From NCBI RefSeq assembly GCF_003382275.1, contig NZ_QTJX01000001.1:558001-622000 (forward strand): a DNA stretch of 64,000 bases, written 5' to 3'. The notes below the pieces were generated by a model that worked only from the letters and a program-made list of their open reading frames with translations, made no database searches and had not been told where the DNA came from. This document shows, in pieces, positions 1 through 8,431 of this stretch. This stretch comes from Flagellimonas nanhaiensis. Lineage in GTDB: Bacteria > Bacteroidota > Bacteroidia > Flavobacteriales > Flavobacteriaceae. The translations under genes and the position numbers were made by a program. Every line of letters begins with the position of its first letter. Positions within the stretch are counted from its first letter, which is position 1.

Positions 1-450
1 CCAGGAACCGATCAGGAATGGAACGGAATTATTATGCACGGTGCCAAATTGTTGTATGCGCTTAGCGAAGCAACAGTACCAAGAGTAACTGTAATTACCC
101 GTAAGGCATACGGAGGTGCTTATGACGTGATGAACTCCAAACACATTGGGGCAGATTTCAACTTTGCATGGCCAAGTGCAGAAATCGCGGTGATGGGTGC
201 CAAAGGAGCGAGTGAAATTATCTTTAGACGTGAAATTGCTGCAGCAGATGACCCAGAAGCCAAATTGAAGGAAAAGGAAGCCGAGTATGCGGACAAATTT
301 GCCAATCCGTACCGTGCTGCTAGACGTGGTTTTATCGATGAGGTAATTTTACCTAAAAACACTAGAAGAAAACTATTGAAGGCTTTTGCCATGCTAGAGA
401 AAAAGCAGGTAAATGCGCCTAAAAAGAAACACGGAAACATTCCGTTGTAA
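1..450 (+). CDS. Acyl-CoA (propionyl/methylmalonyl-type) carboxylase beta subunit, C-terminal part
   Basis: The reading frame is open from base 1, so the gene starts before the window; about 149 C-terminal residues are present. The segment [19 protein letters not shown] followed by [19 protein letters not shown] is the typical carboxyltransferase core of propionyl-CoA carboxylase beta chains, which move carboxyl from biotin to an acyl-CoA. The segments [14 protein letters not shown] and [15 protein letters not shown] are also family-typical, and the length after the core fits a normal C-terminus. The exact acyl-CoA preference cannot be read from this fragment. The next gene on the same strand starts 93 bases downstream and is functionally unrelated. 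Confidence 0.9.
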   Translation, partial: PGTDQEWNGIIMHGAKLLYALSEATVPRVTVITRKAYGGAYDVMNSKHIGADFNFAWPSAEIAVMGAKGASEIIFRREIAAADDPEAKLKEKEAEYADKFANPYRAARRGFIDEVILPKNTRRKLLKAFAMLEKKQVNAPKKKHGNIPL

Positions 451-543
451 CTAAAACGTTTTCAGAAAAGAATTATAGAAAACATAACCATAATACTTTC
501 TTAAAAACTTCTCGGATAAACCGGGGTTGTCTAATTTTGCCGA

Positions 544-1752
544 ATGCAAAAAGACGCCCAAAAACCGAATTTTGAATTTATTGCATTGATGGCCGCCTTA
601 ATGTCGATTGTGGCATTGGCCATTGATGCAATATTGCCGGCTATATCCAATATCGGAGTTGCCATACACAGTCTGGATCCAACGGATAATCAGATGTTGG
701 TAACCATGATATTTTTGGGACTTGGAGTAGGGCAATTGTTCTTTGGTCCACTTTCTGATTGCTACGGCAGAAAACCGATTGTATACGCAGGTTTTATTTT
801 GTTTTTGATAGCCAGTCTAATCTGTTTGTATGCACCCTCCTTGGAAATCATGGTAGTAGGTAGGATTTTACAGGGAATCGGACTTTCTGCACCTCGGACC
901 ATAGCCATATCCATAATTAGGGACACCTATAAAGGTGATTATATGGCAAGGGTTATGTCCTTTGTGGTGGCCTTTTTTATTTTGGTTCCCGTTGTGGCTC
1001 CTGCCATTGGTAAAGTAATTCTGGATGGCTTCGGTTGGAAGGCTATTTTTTATGTACAGCTGATTTTTGCCGTAATAATAGCTTTTTGGTTTTGGAAAAG
1101 ACAACCGGAGACTTTACGACCAGAATATAAGATTCCGTTTTCCAGTCATGTGTTCATCGATGGATTAAAAGAGTTTGTCCGGTTTCGGGAAACAATAATC
1201 TTTACGTTGATTTCTGGACTTGTGACAGGTTCTTTCCTGGTTTATCTAAGTTCCGCACAGCATATTTTTGAAGACCAATATGCAATGAAGGAAGCATTTC
1301 CATACATTTTTGCGGGGTTGGCCATTTCTATTGGACTTTCAACATTTCTAAACGGAACCTTGGTGATGCGTTTTGGGATGCGAAGACTTTCGTGGATGGC
1401 CACAACAGCCTTTACCATTATCGCTCTGTTTTATTCCCTGTGGTTCTTGAATTCACCAAACCCAAGTATAGTTGTGCTGGTGGCATTCCTTTCTGCGCAG
1501 TTTTTCTGCCTTGGGTTTATGTGGGGGAACTTTCGGTCCATTGCTATGGAACCCATTGGCCATATTGCGGGAATAGGGGCAGCCATTAATGGATTTGTAT
1601 CCACAGTTTTGGCCATACCTATCGCAACATTTATTGGAGGTTATGTAGAAGACAGCGTTTGGCCGTTATTTTCGGGATTAGCCGTATGTGGAATCTTTTC
1701 CCTCTTACTTTTTATGATGATCAGAAAGCCCAACAAGTTGGTTACGGTTTAG
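544..1752 (+). CDS. MFS exporter, Bcr/CflA drug-resistance type
   Basis: A 402-residue protein with about 12 hydrophobic segments, so an inner-membrane major facilitator. The first helix region (ALAIDAILPAISNIG) and the loop 2-3 motif GPLSDCYGRKPIVYAG are typical of the Bcr/CflA proton-driven drug or metabolite exporters, and length matches the family (about 390-410). The substrate is unknown; family members export bicyclomycin, chloramphenicol or small peptides. The gene is convergent with the minus-strand AnmK gene and their 3' ends overlap by 11 bases. No shared operon with the neighbours is apparent. Confidence 0.85.
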   Translation: MQKDAQKPNFEFIALMAALMSIVALAIDAILPAISNIGVAIHSLDPTDNQMLVTMIFLGLGVGQLFFGPLSDCYGRKPIVYAGFILFLIASLICLYAPSLEIMVVGRILQGIGLSAPRTIAISIIRDTYKGDYMARVMSFVVAFFILVPVVAPAIGKVILDGFGWKAIFYVQLIFAVIIAFWFWKRQPETLRPEYKIPFSSHVFIDGLKEFVRFRETIIFTLISGLVTGSFLVYLSSAQHIFEDQYAMKEAFPYIFAGLAISIGLSTFLNGTLVMRFGMRRLSWMATTAFTIIALFYSLWFLNSPNPSIVVLVAFLSAQFFCLGFMWGNFRSIAMEPIGHIAGIGAAINGFVSTVLAIPIATFIGGYVEDSVWPLFSGLAVCGIFSLLLFMMIRKPNKLVTV

Positions 1753-2827
1753 TTTTTGGAAAATAAATTTCACCACTGCAAGAATCCTCACTGGCACCTG
1801 TAACGGAACTGAGTACATTGGGATTGCCTTCTAACCGTAGAACTCCCATAAGAGCAAAAACCAAGGCTTCTTTATAGGAAATCAAGGTTTTGGTAGGCAC
1901 CACCAACTCAACACTTTGGCCTAGTTTTTCCTGGAGCGTTTCAATAAAAAAACTGTTCAAAGCGCCTCCGCCAGCGACCAATAATCTACTCTTCGGTTTC
2001 TGGATGTTTTTAAGGACGTCTAGAGCTATCTGTTCAGAATTATGATAAATGAAAGTATGTAGAAGGTCAGCTTCAGAAACCTGCGAAGCTTCAATCAGGG
2101 GAACTATATCTTCCGTGAACCATTCATATCCTGTGGATTTAGGATAGGGGAGTTGATAATAAGGAAGGCTGTTCAGTTTTTGTAGCAAATCCTTATCCAA
2201 ATTCCCGGAACGGGCCATTTTGCCATTTTCGTCATACTCAAGTCCAATCTTTTGGGTAATATAATTTAAGGGCATATTGGCTAGGCCAATGTCATAAGCA
2301 ATAAGCTTTCCATCTTTTTCAAAGGATATATTACTGATACCTCCCAGGTTTAGACAGAAATCAAAATCATAAAATAACAATTGATCACCAATTGGTACCA
2401 AAGGGGCTCCCTGTCCTCCAAGGGACACATCTTTGGTTCTAAAATCGCATATGACCTTTTTTCCACTGATGTTGGCCAACCACTGTCCATCTCCCAACTG
2501 AAATGTGAACCCCTCTTCAGGTCTATGATGAGAGGTATGTCCATGACTGGCGATAAAATCGATTTCTAAATCCTCGTCTTCAATGAACTTTCTGGATTGC
2601 TCCCCTAGCCATGAGCCATAATCCAGGTGCAGTTTGTCATGTGCTTCGTCAGAAAGGAAAATGGCATTTTTGAGGTATTCCTTCATTTCCTTGGTATAGG
2701 AGATGTCCCTTGTTTTTTCAATGGAAAACTGCCATTTTCCCCCATCCTTGGAAAAATGGCAATAGGCCATGTCCAAACCATCCAACGATGTTCCGGACAT
2801 TAGCCCCAAAACCTTGTAGGTACTCAT
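1742..2827 (-). CDS. anmK: Anhydro-N-acetylmuramic acid kinase
   Basis: A 361-residue cytoplasmic kinase of the ASKHA fold. AnmK hydrolyses and phosphorylates 1,6-anhydro-MurNAc to MurNAc-6-phosphate with ATP. The N-terminal motif GLMSGTSLDGLDMAY is the diagnostic AnmK phosphate-binding loop; DFIASHGHTSHH, DFRTKDVSLGGQGAPLVPIGD and LLVAGGGALN are also family signatures. Length is normal (about 360). It is the last gene of the minus-strand peptidoglycan recovery series; its start overlaps the methyltransferase stop by 4 bases, so the two are probably translationally coupled. Its product would feed MurQ, encoded at 16606-17421 on the other strand. Confidence 0.95.
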   Translation of the reverse strand: MSTYKVLGLMSGTSLDGLDMAYCHFSKDGGKWQFSIEKTRDISYTKEMKEYLKNAIFLSDEAHDKLHLDYGSWLGEQSRKFIEDEDLEIDFIASHGHTSHHRPEEGFTFQLGDGQWLANISGKKVICDFRTKDVSLGGQGAPLVPIGDQLLFYDFDFCLNLGGISNISFEKDGKLIAYDIGLANMPLNYITQKIGLEYDENGKMARSGNLDKDLLQKLNSLPYYQLPYPKSTGYEWFTEDIVPLIEASQVSEADLLHTFIYHNSEQIALDVLKNIQKPKSRLLVAGGGALNSFFIETLQEKLGQSVELVVPTKTLISYKEALVFALMGVLRLEGNPNVLSSVTGASEDSCSGEIYFPKTKP

Positions 2828-3489
2828 AGTTTTGTTATTTTGATGATGAGGGAAATAGGATTGCCCTCATCGTTACGTATCTCTTTTATTGTAAAACTCA
2901 CGTTTTGTAGGGTATTGATTTCGCGAATCCAATCTTCCAGGGTTCTGGCATACCACACATGCCCGTCTTTAAAATCTCCTGGAAGGCCCTTCCAAGAATC
3001 GGATAACCATTGACTTTCATAGGAAAATCCATTCTGAACCAAAAAGAAAGGGTGTAGGGTCTGGATTACTATAGATCCCTTGGCTGTGATTTGCTTAAGC
3101 GTATTGCCCAACAGCAGGGGCAAATCGTCTTTGGCGTACAAGCAGAAATTAAAAATGGCAGCGTCGAAAGGTTGATTTTCAATTTGCTTGTCTGCCATGA
3201 TATCCTCGTAGGTTCCAACGTAAAAGCTATCCGAACTTTTTTTTCTAGCTTCGGTAATTAGGCTTTGAATGGCGTCTATTCCCGTAGCTTCCCATCCCAT
3301 TTTGCCCATTTCCCGAGTCAGCCAACCTTCTCCACACCCAATATCCACTATCTTTTTTCCCTTAAGTTCTTTAACTGCGTCCAAAATGGCCCTGTTGGTA
3401 TACTTACGAGATGGAATGCTGTTGTTCTGAATGATTTTTATCCATTCCGATGCATTTTTTTCCCAAGAAGTGATGGTGTCTGTTTTCAT
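2824..3489 (-). CDS. Class I SAM-dependent methyltransferase
   Basis: A 221-residue soluble protein with the SAM-binding motif I KIVDIGCGEGWLTREMG near residues 45-60, an acidic residue after the second strand (ATGIDA) and a typical Rossmann-like pattern (DAAIFNFCLY). The methyl acceptor cannot be deduced. It overlaps its upstream gene (NagZ-like) and downstream gene (anmK) by 4 bases each, so it is almost certainly cotranscribed with wall-recycling genes. A role on a recycling intermediate or simple hitch-hiking are both possible. Confidence 0.75.
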   Translation of the reverse strand: MKTDTITSWEKNASEWIKIIQNNSIPSRKYTNRAILDAVKELKGKKIVDIGCGEGWLTREMGKMGWEATGIDAIQSLITEARKKSSDSFYVGTYEDIMADKQIENQPFDAAIFNFCLYAKDDLPLLLGNTLKQITAKGSIVIQTLHPFFLVQNGFSYESQWLSDSWKGLPGDFKDGHVWYARTLEDWIREINTLQNVSFTIKEIRNDEGNPISLIIKITKL

Positions 3490-5114
3490 GGATTGAAAGT
3501 TTTAAGTTTAACTGGAAGTCTTCCGCTCGCTTTCAGAAGCCCCATAAAATGTTGATAAGCCACTTCTTGAAACACCTCAAAATCTTGATAGACCATTACA
3601 GCATTTGCTGTTGAATCTAAATCAAATAAATCCAGGGCAAATGGGTTTCCAAAAAGATAGAGCAAGACATTTTTGGTCTGGACAAGCTGTTTTATCAATT
3701 CTAGTTGTTCTGAGCTAAAGCCAAATGAACCTTTAGGTTTCACCTGTGGAGGGAAAACTGCCAGTACCACATTTTGGGACACCTTCATTTTTTCTTCATC
3801 GGCAATCAAGCTGCTTGTCAACTCCCAAGGTTCATTCCTCTGTTCCTCGTGGATTTTGGATGAAAAAAGATTCTGCGTTGGACTACCGACCCAAAGATTT
3901 AAGAACTTTGAAGATTTGATATCTTGAACAACATCAGGATTTCCATAGAGTTCTGTTAGACTTTGTTCGGCAGCTAGTCGGTTGAGTTGTTGGTGATTTT
4001 TCGTTGAATGGATTTTTTCGGAAACCTTGTTCAAAAAGACTTTTTCCTTGAGGTGCCAAATCCGTTCAAAACTTTCCTCAATCCTAACTTTTGAGGAGGT
4101 TTTCAAAATGGTTTCTATACCTTCCTCCACATTTTCACTGAAGCACAACACGTCCATTCCTGCTTCAAATGCTGTGGCTTCAAGCTTTCCTTTTTCAGGA
4201 TATTTTTTTGAAACGGCATGCATGTTCAATGCATCCGAGATAATTACTCCCTTGAATCCTAACTGGTTGCGAAGCAACTCCGTTATAATGATGTGTGAGG
4301 TGGTAGAAGGCTCTTCTGCATCCAGTTGGGGAACGAGTAAATGTCCCACCATCACGGAATCCACTCCTTTTTTGATTAACCCATTAAAAGGAAATAACTC
4401 GTTTTCATTAAGTTGTTGAAGTGATTTATCGATTACCGGAAGGCCCAAATGCGAATCCGTTGCCGTATCACCATGTCCAGGAAAATGTTTGATTGAGTTA
4501 AGGATGCCTGCTTTGCTCATCCCTTCGGTAAAAGCACTTGCTCTCGAAAGCACTTCATTTTTGTCGTCTCCAAAGGACCGGTATCCGATAACCGGGTTTT
4601 CTGGATTGTTATTGATGTCCACTACTGGGGCAAGATTCCAGTTGATGCCCGCCTCTTTGCAATCCAATCCGATTCTTAGGCCTATTTCTTCTAATGTTGA
4701 AATAGAGTTGGTGGAAGCTCCCAATGTAATGGCATAGGGGTATTGAGGGGTATTTTCAATTCGCATAGCAAGACCCCACTCAGCATCCATGGCAATGAGC
4801 AAGGGAATTTTTGCTGCTTTTTGATATCTGTAGATGAGCTGTTTAAGTCGGTCAAGGCTCTTTTCGTTGTGGACAACCTTTTTCTTTCCTTCAAAGTTGG
4901 TTGCAGCACTTGCCCTGCTATGAAAGAAGCAAATGGACCCAATATGGTGCTCCTGTATAAGCTTTTCCATTTTTTGAACTTCTTCCTCCGTATCGTTGAT
5001 AAAAACCGCCGGCATAAACAATTGCCCTGTTTTTTGCCGAAGAGAAAGGCTTTCTTTAGAAACCAAAAATGTATTCTTATCCTCAGGCATCTGCTTCATT
5101 TGACTTCTTTCCAT
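3486..5114 (-). CDS. nagZ: GH3 beta-N-acetylglucosaminidase (NagZ-like), two-domain
   Basis: A 542-residue glycoside hydrolase family 3 protein. The signature KHFPGHGDTATDSHLGLPVI carries the Asp-His dyad loop typical of NagZ-type enzymes, which remove the non-reducing GlcNAc from muropeptides. The first 340 residues form the TIM barrel; the remaining 200 are an extra domain, as in longer two-domain NagZ proteins, while the E. coli enzyme is about 340 residues. No signal peptide is visible, so it should act in the cytoplasm on what the AmpG-like permease imports. The annotated start overlaps the permease gene by 32 bases; methionines at residues 6 and 9 are alternative starts with less overlap. 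Confidence 0.88.
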   Translation of the reverse strand: MERSQMKQMPEDKNTFLVSKESLSLRQKTGQLFMPAVFINDTEEEVQKMEKLIQEHHIGSICFFHSRASAATNFEGKKKVVHNEKSLDRLKQLIYRYQKAAKIPLLIAMDAEWGLAMRIENTPQYPYAITLGASTNSISTLEEIGLRIGLDCKEAGINWNLAPVVDINNNPENPVIGYRSFGDDKNEVLSRASAFTEGMSKAGILNSIKHFPGHGDTATDSHLGLPVIDKSLQQLNENELFPFNGLIKKGVDSVMVGHLLVPQLDAEEPSTTSHIIITELLRNQLGFKGVIISDALNMHAVSKKYPEKGKLEATAFEAGMDVLCFSENVEEGIETILKTSSKVRIEESFERIWHLKEKVFLNKVSEKIHSTKNHQQLNRLAAEQSLTELYGNPDVVQDIKSSKFLNLWVGSPTQNLFSSKIHEEQRNEPWELTSSLIADEEKMKVSQNVVLAVFPPQVKPKGSFGFSSEQLELIKQLVQTKNVLLYLFGNPFALDLFDLDSTANAVMVYQDFEVFQEVAYQHFMGLLKASGRLPVKLKTFNP

Positions 5115-6357
5115 AGTCCGCTGGATATTTAAGATAATTCAATACAAAAAATGCTGGTAGTGCGGCAATGACTACCCAAACAAAGAAACCATCATAACCT
5201 AACCATTCCTGAATGTATCCGCTCAGCATTCCCGGGAGCATCATTCCCAATGCCATAAACCCTGTGGCAATAGCGTAGTGGGAAGTCTTGGAAATTCCTT
5301 CAGCGATATAGATAAGGTAGATCATAAAGGCAGCAAACCCAAAACCGTAACCAAACTGCTCCAAAATAACCGTTCCGGTAACTGCATAAATACTCGTGGA
5401 TTGAGTTATGGCCAATAATGCATAAAGTGCATTGGGTAGATTGAGCGCCAAAAGCATGGGGAGCATCCATTTTTTTAATCCGTCTTTGGAGATGAGAATA
5501 CCTCCAAGTATTCCTCCCAGTGATAACATGATCACCCCGATGGTTCCATAGATGGTACCAACAGCTTCAGTGGAATACCCAAGGCCGCCTACTTCCAACT
5601 CATCTAGAAGAAAAGGAGAGGCCATTTTTACCAATTGCGACTCTCCCAAACGATAGGTGAGTATGAACAACAGGGCCACGCCTATTTGTTTCTTTTTGAA
5701 GAAAGAAGCGAAAACTTCTAAAAAGCCTGCTGGTTTTTCGCCATCTTCGGTCTTATCTTCTTCAAACTTTGGTGTTGCGAAAAAATTGGAGATAGTCAAA
5801 ACCAGCATAAGAACTGCAGAGCAGATCATGGTCATGGACCATGCCTTGGTATTGTCTCCATATTTCTGTTCCAAAAAGCCTGCAAAGATGACCAAAAGCC
5901 CTTGCCCGGTAACCATGGCTAAACGATAGAAAGTACTGCGAAGACCAATAAAAAAGGATTGTTTCTTCTGTGTTAGACCAATCATGTAATATCCATCCGA
6001 AGCAATGTCATTTGTGGCTGAGGCAAAAGCGACCATCCAAAAGAAGGCTAGGGTAATGGTGAAAAAGGCATTGGAAGGAAGGAACAGTCCAATTCCTAAA
6101 AAAGCCAGAGAAATTAATAGCTGCATGGACAAAAACCATTTTCGTTTGGTACCATTGAGGTCCACAATGGGGCTCCATAACGGTTTTATTACCCATGGTA
6201 AATAGAGCCAACTGGTGTACAGGCCAATCTCGGCATTACCTATGCCCAGACGTTTATACATAATCACGGATACAGTAACAACCAATATGTAAGGAATCCC
6301 CTGGGTAAAATACAGTGTGGGTATCCAAAGCCAAGCATTTTTGTCCTTTTGTGCCAT
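5083..6357 (-). CDS. ampG: AmpG-like muropeptide permease (MFS)
   Basis: A 424-residue membrane protein with about 12 hydrophobic helices. The N-terminus WIPTLYFTQGIPYILVVTVS and the following SWLYLPWVIKPLWSPIVD are typical of the AmpG/acetyl-CoA-transporter-like MFS branch, whose best known member brings GlcNAc-anhydroMurNAc(-peptides) across the inner membrane. The assignment is strengthened by context: it lies between a DigH-like hydrolase and NagZ-AnmK genes, with a 1-base gap to the upstream GNAT gene and an overlap with nagZ. The exact muropeptide range is unknown. Confidence 0.85.
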   Translation of the reverse strand: MAQKDKNAWLWIPTLYFTQGIPYILVVTVSVIMYKRLGIGNAEIGLYTSWLYLPWVIKPLWSPIVDLNGTKRKWFLSMQLLISLAFLGIGLFLPSNAFFTITLAFFWMVAFASATNDIASDGYYMIGLTQKKQSFFIGLRSTFYRLAMVTGQGLLVIFAGFLEQKYGDNTKAWSMTMICSAVLMLVLTISNFFATPKFEEDKTEDGEKPAGFLEVFASFFKKKQIGVALLFILTYRLGESQLVKMASPFLLDELEVGGLGYSTEAVGTIYGTIGVIMLSLGGILGGILISKDGLKKWMLPMLLALNLPNALYALLAITQSTSIYAVTGTVILEQFGYGFGFAAFMIYLIYIAEGISKTSHYAIATGFMALGMMLPGMLSGYIQEWLGYDGFFVWVVIAALPAFFVLNYLKYPADYGKKSNEADA

Positions 6358-6358
6358 A

Positions 6359-6841
6359 TTATTTGTGATGCATTAATAGATTTTGATAGATACTTTTCTC
6401 CGAATCTACAATGATTTCCGCATTTACTACCTTTTTATAATATGATGCCGGACCAACACCTCCAATGATAGCATATGCATACCCCATTTCTTTCATGGCT
6501 TGAAGAGATTTGACCAGTAGTACCTTTCCCAGGTCCTTGCCCCGTTCCGAAGGAAGAACCCCTGTTGGACCAAAAAAGTTTTTGGCCGAGACCTCAAAAC
6601 ATGCAAATCCCAAAATGGATTGTCCTCGCTGCGCAATAAAACAATTGGCAGGAAGCGAAGCGAAAGCCATTTCGGTCTCGTCCGCCCAATTTTGACTGAA
6701 GTTTTCCCTTACCCAGTTTACCACTAGACTTTTTTCTGGTTGAATGGGTCTTCGGAAAATAATTTTTTCCATTTCCAGATGATAGGTCTCTGCTTCAGAA
6801 ATATCAGGCAATTCCATTAATCTAACTATCATATCCTGCAT
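6359..6841 (-). CDS. GNAT-family N-acetyltransferase
   Basis: A 160-residue protein with the GNAT acetyl-CoA loop pattern (GPTGVLPSERGKDLGKVLLVKSL, residues around 93-114) and a preceding beta strand IAQRGQSILGFACFEV. It has 1-base gaps to both neighbours in the wall-recycling operon. The substrate is not evident. An amino sugar or muropeptide amine is a reasonable guess from context, since GlcN units or free amino groups occur in recycled wall fragments, but nothing in the sequence proves this. Confidence 0.75.
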   Translation of the reverse strand: MQDMIVRLMELPDISEAETYHLEMEKIIFRRPIQPEKSLVVNWVRENFSQNWADETEMAFASLPANCFIAQRGQSILGFACFEVSAKNFFGPTGVLPSERGKDLGKVLLVKSLQAMKEMGYAYAIIGGVGPASYYKKVVNAEIIVDSEKSIYQNLLMHHK

Positions 6842-6842
6842 G

Positions 6843-8342
6843 TCATTCCAATTTTAGGTTCAACTCCAACAAGGAGCTTTCATTTCCAAATGGGTCAATT
6901 ACCGTAACACCAATTCCTTTTCTCAGGTTTTTTTTGGTAAACTTATTTTCGAAGCACCCTTGATTTTGGCTTTCAGAGAGATAATCCTTGGCAATGAGTA
7001 CTTTTTTATTGGCCTCTTTGCCTTTAAGGGTATAATAATTTATAAACCTTGGAATGGAATCGCTATGAGAAATACAAATCTCTAAATCGTTACCATTTTT
7101 TGTGATTTTTTCCACGGAGGGTGCCAAAACATGCCTTTTAATTTTGTTTCGTGAACTCGGGTTTTTGGAAGGCAAGGGATAGAACTTTCTTTTAAGGGAC
7201 TTGGTTATTTCAGGATGTTTTCCGATAAGTGATTTGGCGCTGAAAAAAATGTTTCCGGCAACGTTCTCTTGATCTCTTGCAAAGTTGAGTTGTTTGGGAA
7301 TTTCATTTTTCTTTTCCCAAGCCTCATCTTTGTTGTTTTTGATTTTGTATGTTCCGTTGCCAATGTAGAGATTGGTGTTGGAGCTGGTTTTGGCCCACCA
7401 TGATACAATCTCCCTATGTGAGGCGGGGGGGTAATCCATACTCCAATAGGCCTGCGGGGCCAGATAATCCAACCATCCTTTCTCAATCCAGAGTAGGGGG
7501 TCGGCGTATAGATCTTCGTAAGTGGTCTGTCCGGCCTTGGTGTTGGAGCCTCGGGGATCCGTACTGTTGTTTTTCCAAACTCCAAAAGGACTAATGCCAA
7601 ATTGCACCCATGGTTTTGTCCTCTTTATGGTTTGATGTACATTTTTGACCAAGGAATCCACATTGCTTCTTCGCCAGTCTTCGAGACTCTGATCTTGCAA
7701 ACCATAGGTTTGATATGCTGTGGAATCATCAAATACTTCATCTTTGATTTTGTAGGGATAAAAATAGTCGTCAAAATGAATGGCATCTATTTCATACTTG
7801 CCCACTAACTCCTCAATGATTTTTACAAATTGGTTGCGTACTTCAGGCAAACCTGGATTGTAGTAATATTTCTTTCCGTATTTCACCATCCAATCGTGAT
7901 GCTGGTAGAAATCATGTTTTTGGGACAGAGCAAGGGTATCAAGGTCAAAAGTAGCACGATAGGGGTTGAGCCAAGCATGGAACTCCATACCGCGTTGGTG
8001 GGTTTCTTTTATCATCCACTCAAGAGGGTCTGAAAATTCTTTTGGGGCCTCACCTTCCTGTCCCGTAAGATATTTGGACCAAGGAGCAAGTTTGGTTGGA
8101 TAAAAGGCATCTCCAGCAGTGCGAACCTGCACAATGGCCGCATTGAAGTTGAGGGTTTGATAAAAATCCAGGATATCCGTAAAATCCTTTTTTTGTTTTT
8201 CTGGGTTGTCCGTAGCTTTTTTTGGCCAATCTATGTTGACCACAGTGGCTACCCAAACACCTCGAAATTCTTCTGTGGGCACCTTGGTTGCTGTGCAAGA
8301 AAACAAGAATGTAAAAAGAAGTATGGATAAAAACTTGTACAT
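6843..8342 (-). CDS. DigH/YngK-like (GHL10, DUF187) lipoprotein glycan hydrolase
   Basis: A 499-residue lipoprotein: residues 1-16 are hydrophobic and end in the lipobox LFSC. The stretch EFRGVWVATVVNIDWP, then a barrel with EFHAWLNPYRATFD, EIDAIHFDDYFYPY and GISPFGVWKN, is the GHL10 glycosyl-hydrolase-like fold. E. coli DigH of this family is an outer-membrane lipoprotein that cuts peptidoglycan glycans lacking stem peptides. The C-terminal 100 residues look like a beta-rich accessory domain. Its position after SusCD and before AmpG-NagZ fits cleavage of wall glycans at the cell surface or in the periplasm. Activity on another polysaccharide cannot be excluded. Confidence 0.82.
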   Translation of the reverse strand: MYKFLSILLFTFLFSCTATKVPTEEFRGVWVATVVNIDWPKKATDNPEKQKKDFTDILDFYQTLNFNAAIVQVRTAGDAFYPTKLAPWSKYLTGQEGEAPKEFSDPLEWMIKETHQRGMEFHAWLNPYRATFDLDTLALSQKHDFYQHHDWMVKYGKKYYYNPGLPEVRNQFVKIIEELVGKYEIDAIHFDDYFYPYKIKDEVFDDSTAYQTYGLQDQSLEDWRRSNVDSLVKNVHQTIKRTKPWVQFGISPFGVWKNNSTDPRGSNTKAGQTTYEDLYADPLLWIEKGWLDYLAPQAYWSMDYPPASHREIVSWWAKTSSNTNLYIGNGTYKIKNNKDEAWEKKNEIPKQLNFARDQENVAGNIFFSAKSLIGKHPEITKSLKRKFYPLPSKNPSSRNKIKRHVLAPSVEKITKNGNDLEICISHSDSIPRFINYYTLKGKEANKKVLIAKDYLSESQNQGCFENKFTKKNLRKGIGVTVIDPFGNESSLLELNLKLE

Positions 8343-8346
8343 GCTT

Positions 8347-8388
8347 AGTAAAAAAAGGCCTACTTAAAAATTAAATGTAGGCCTTTTC
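8347..8388 (-). terminator. Hairpin terminator or attenuator after susD
   Basis: An 11-base perfect stem (AAAAGGCCTAC at 8353-8363 with GTAGGCCTTTT at 8377-8387) has a 13-base loop, and the minus-strand transcript ends in a T run. It sits between the susD stop and the DigH-like start, so it may end most susCD transcripts or lower expression of the downstream recycling genes relative to the importer. Confidence 0.7.
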
Positions 8389-8431
8389 ACTCGGATTTGA
8401 TTATGAAAACTAACTACTCAAAACATCTATT

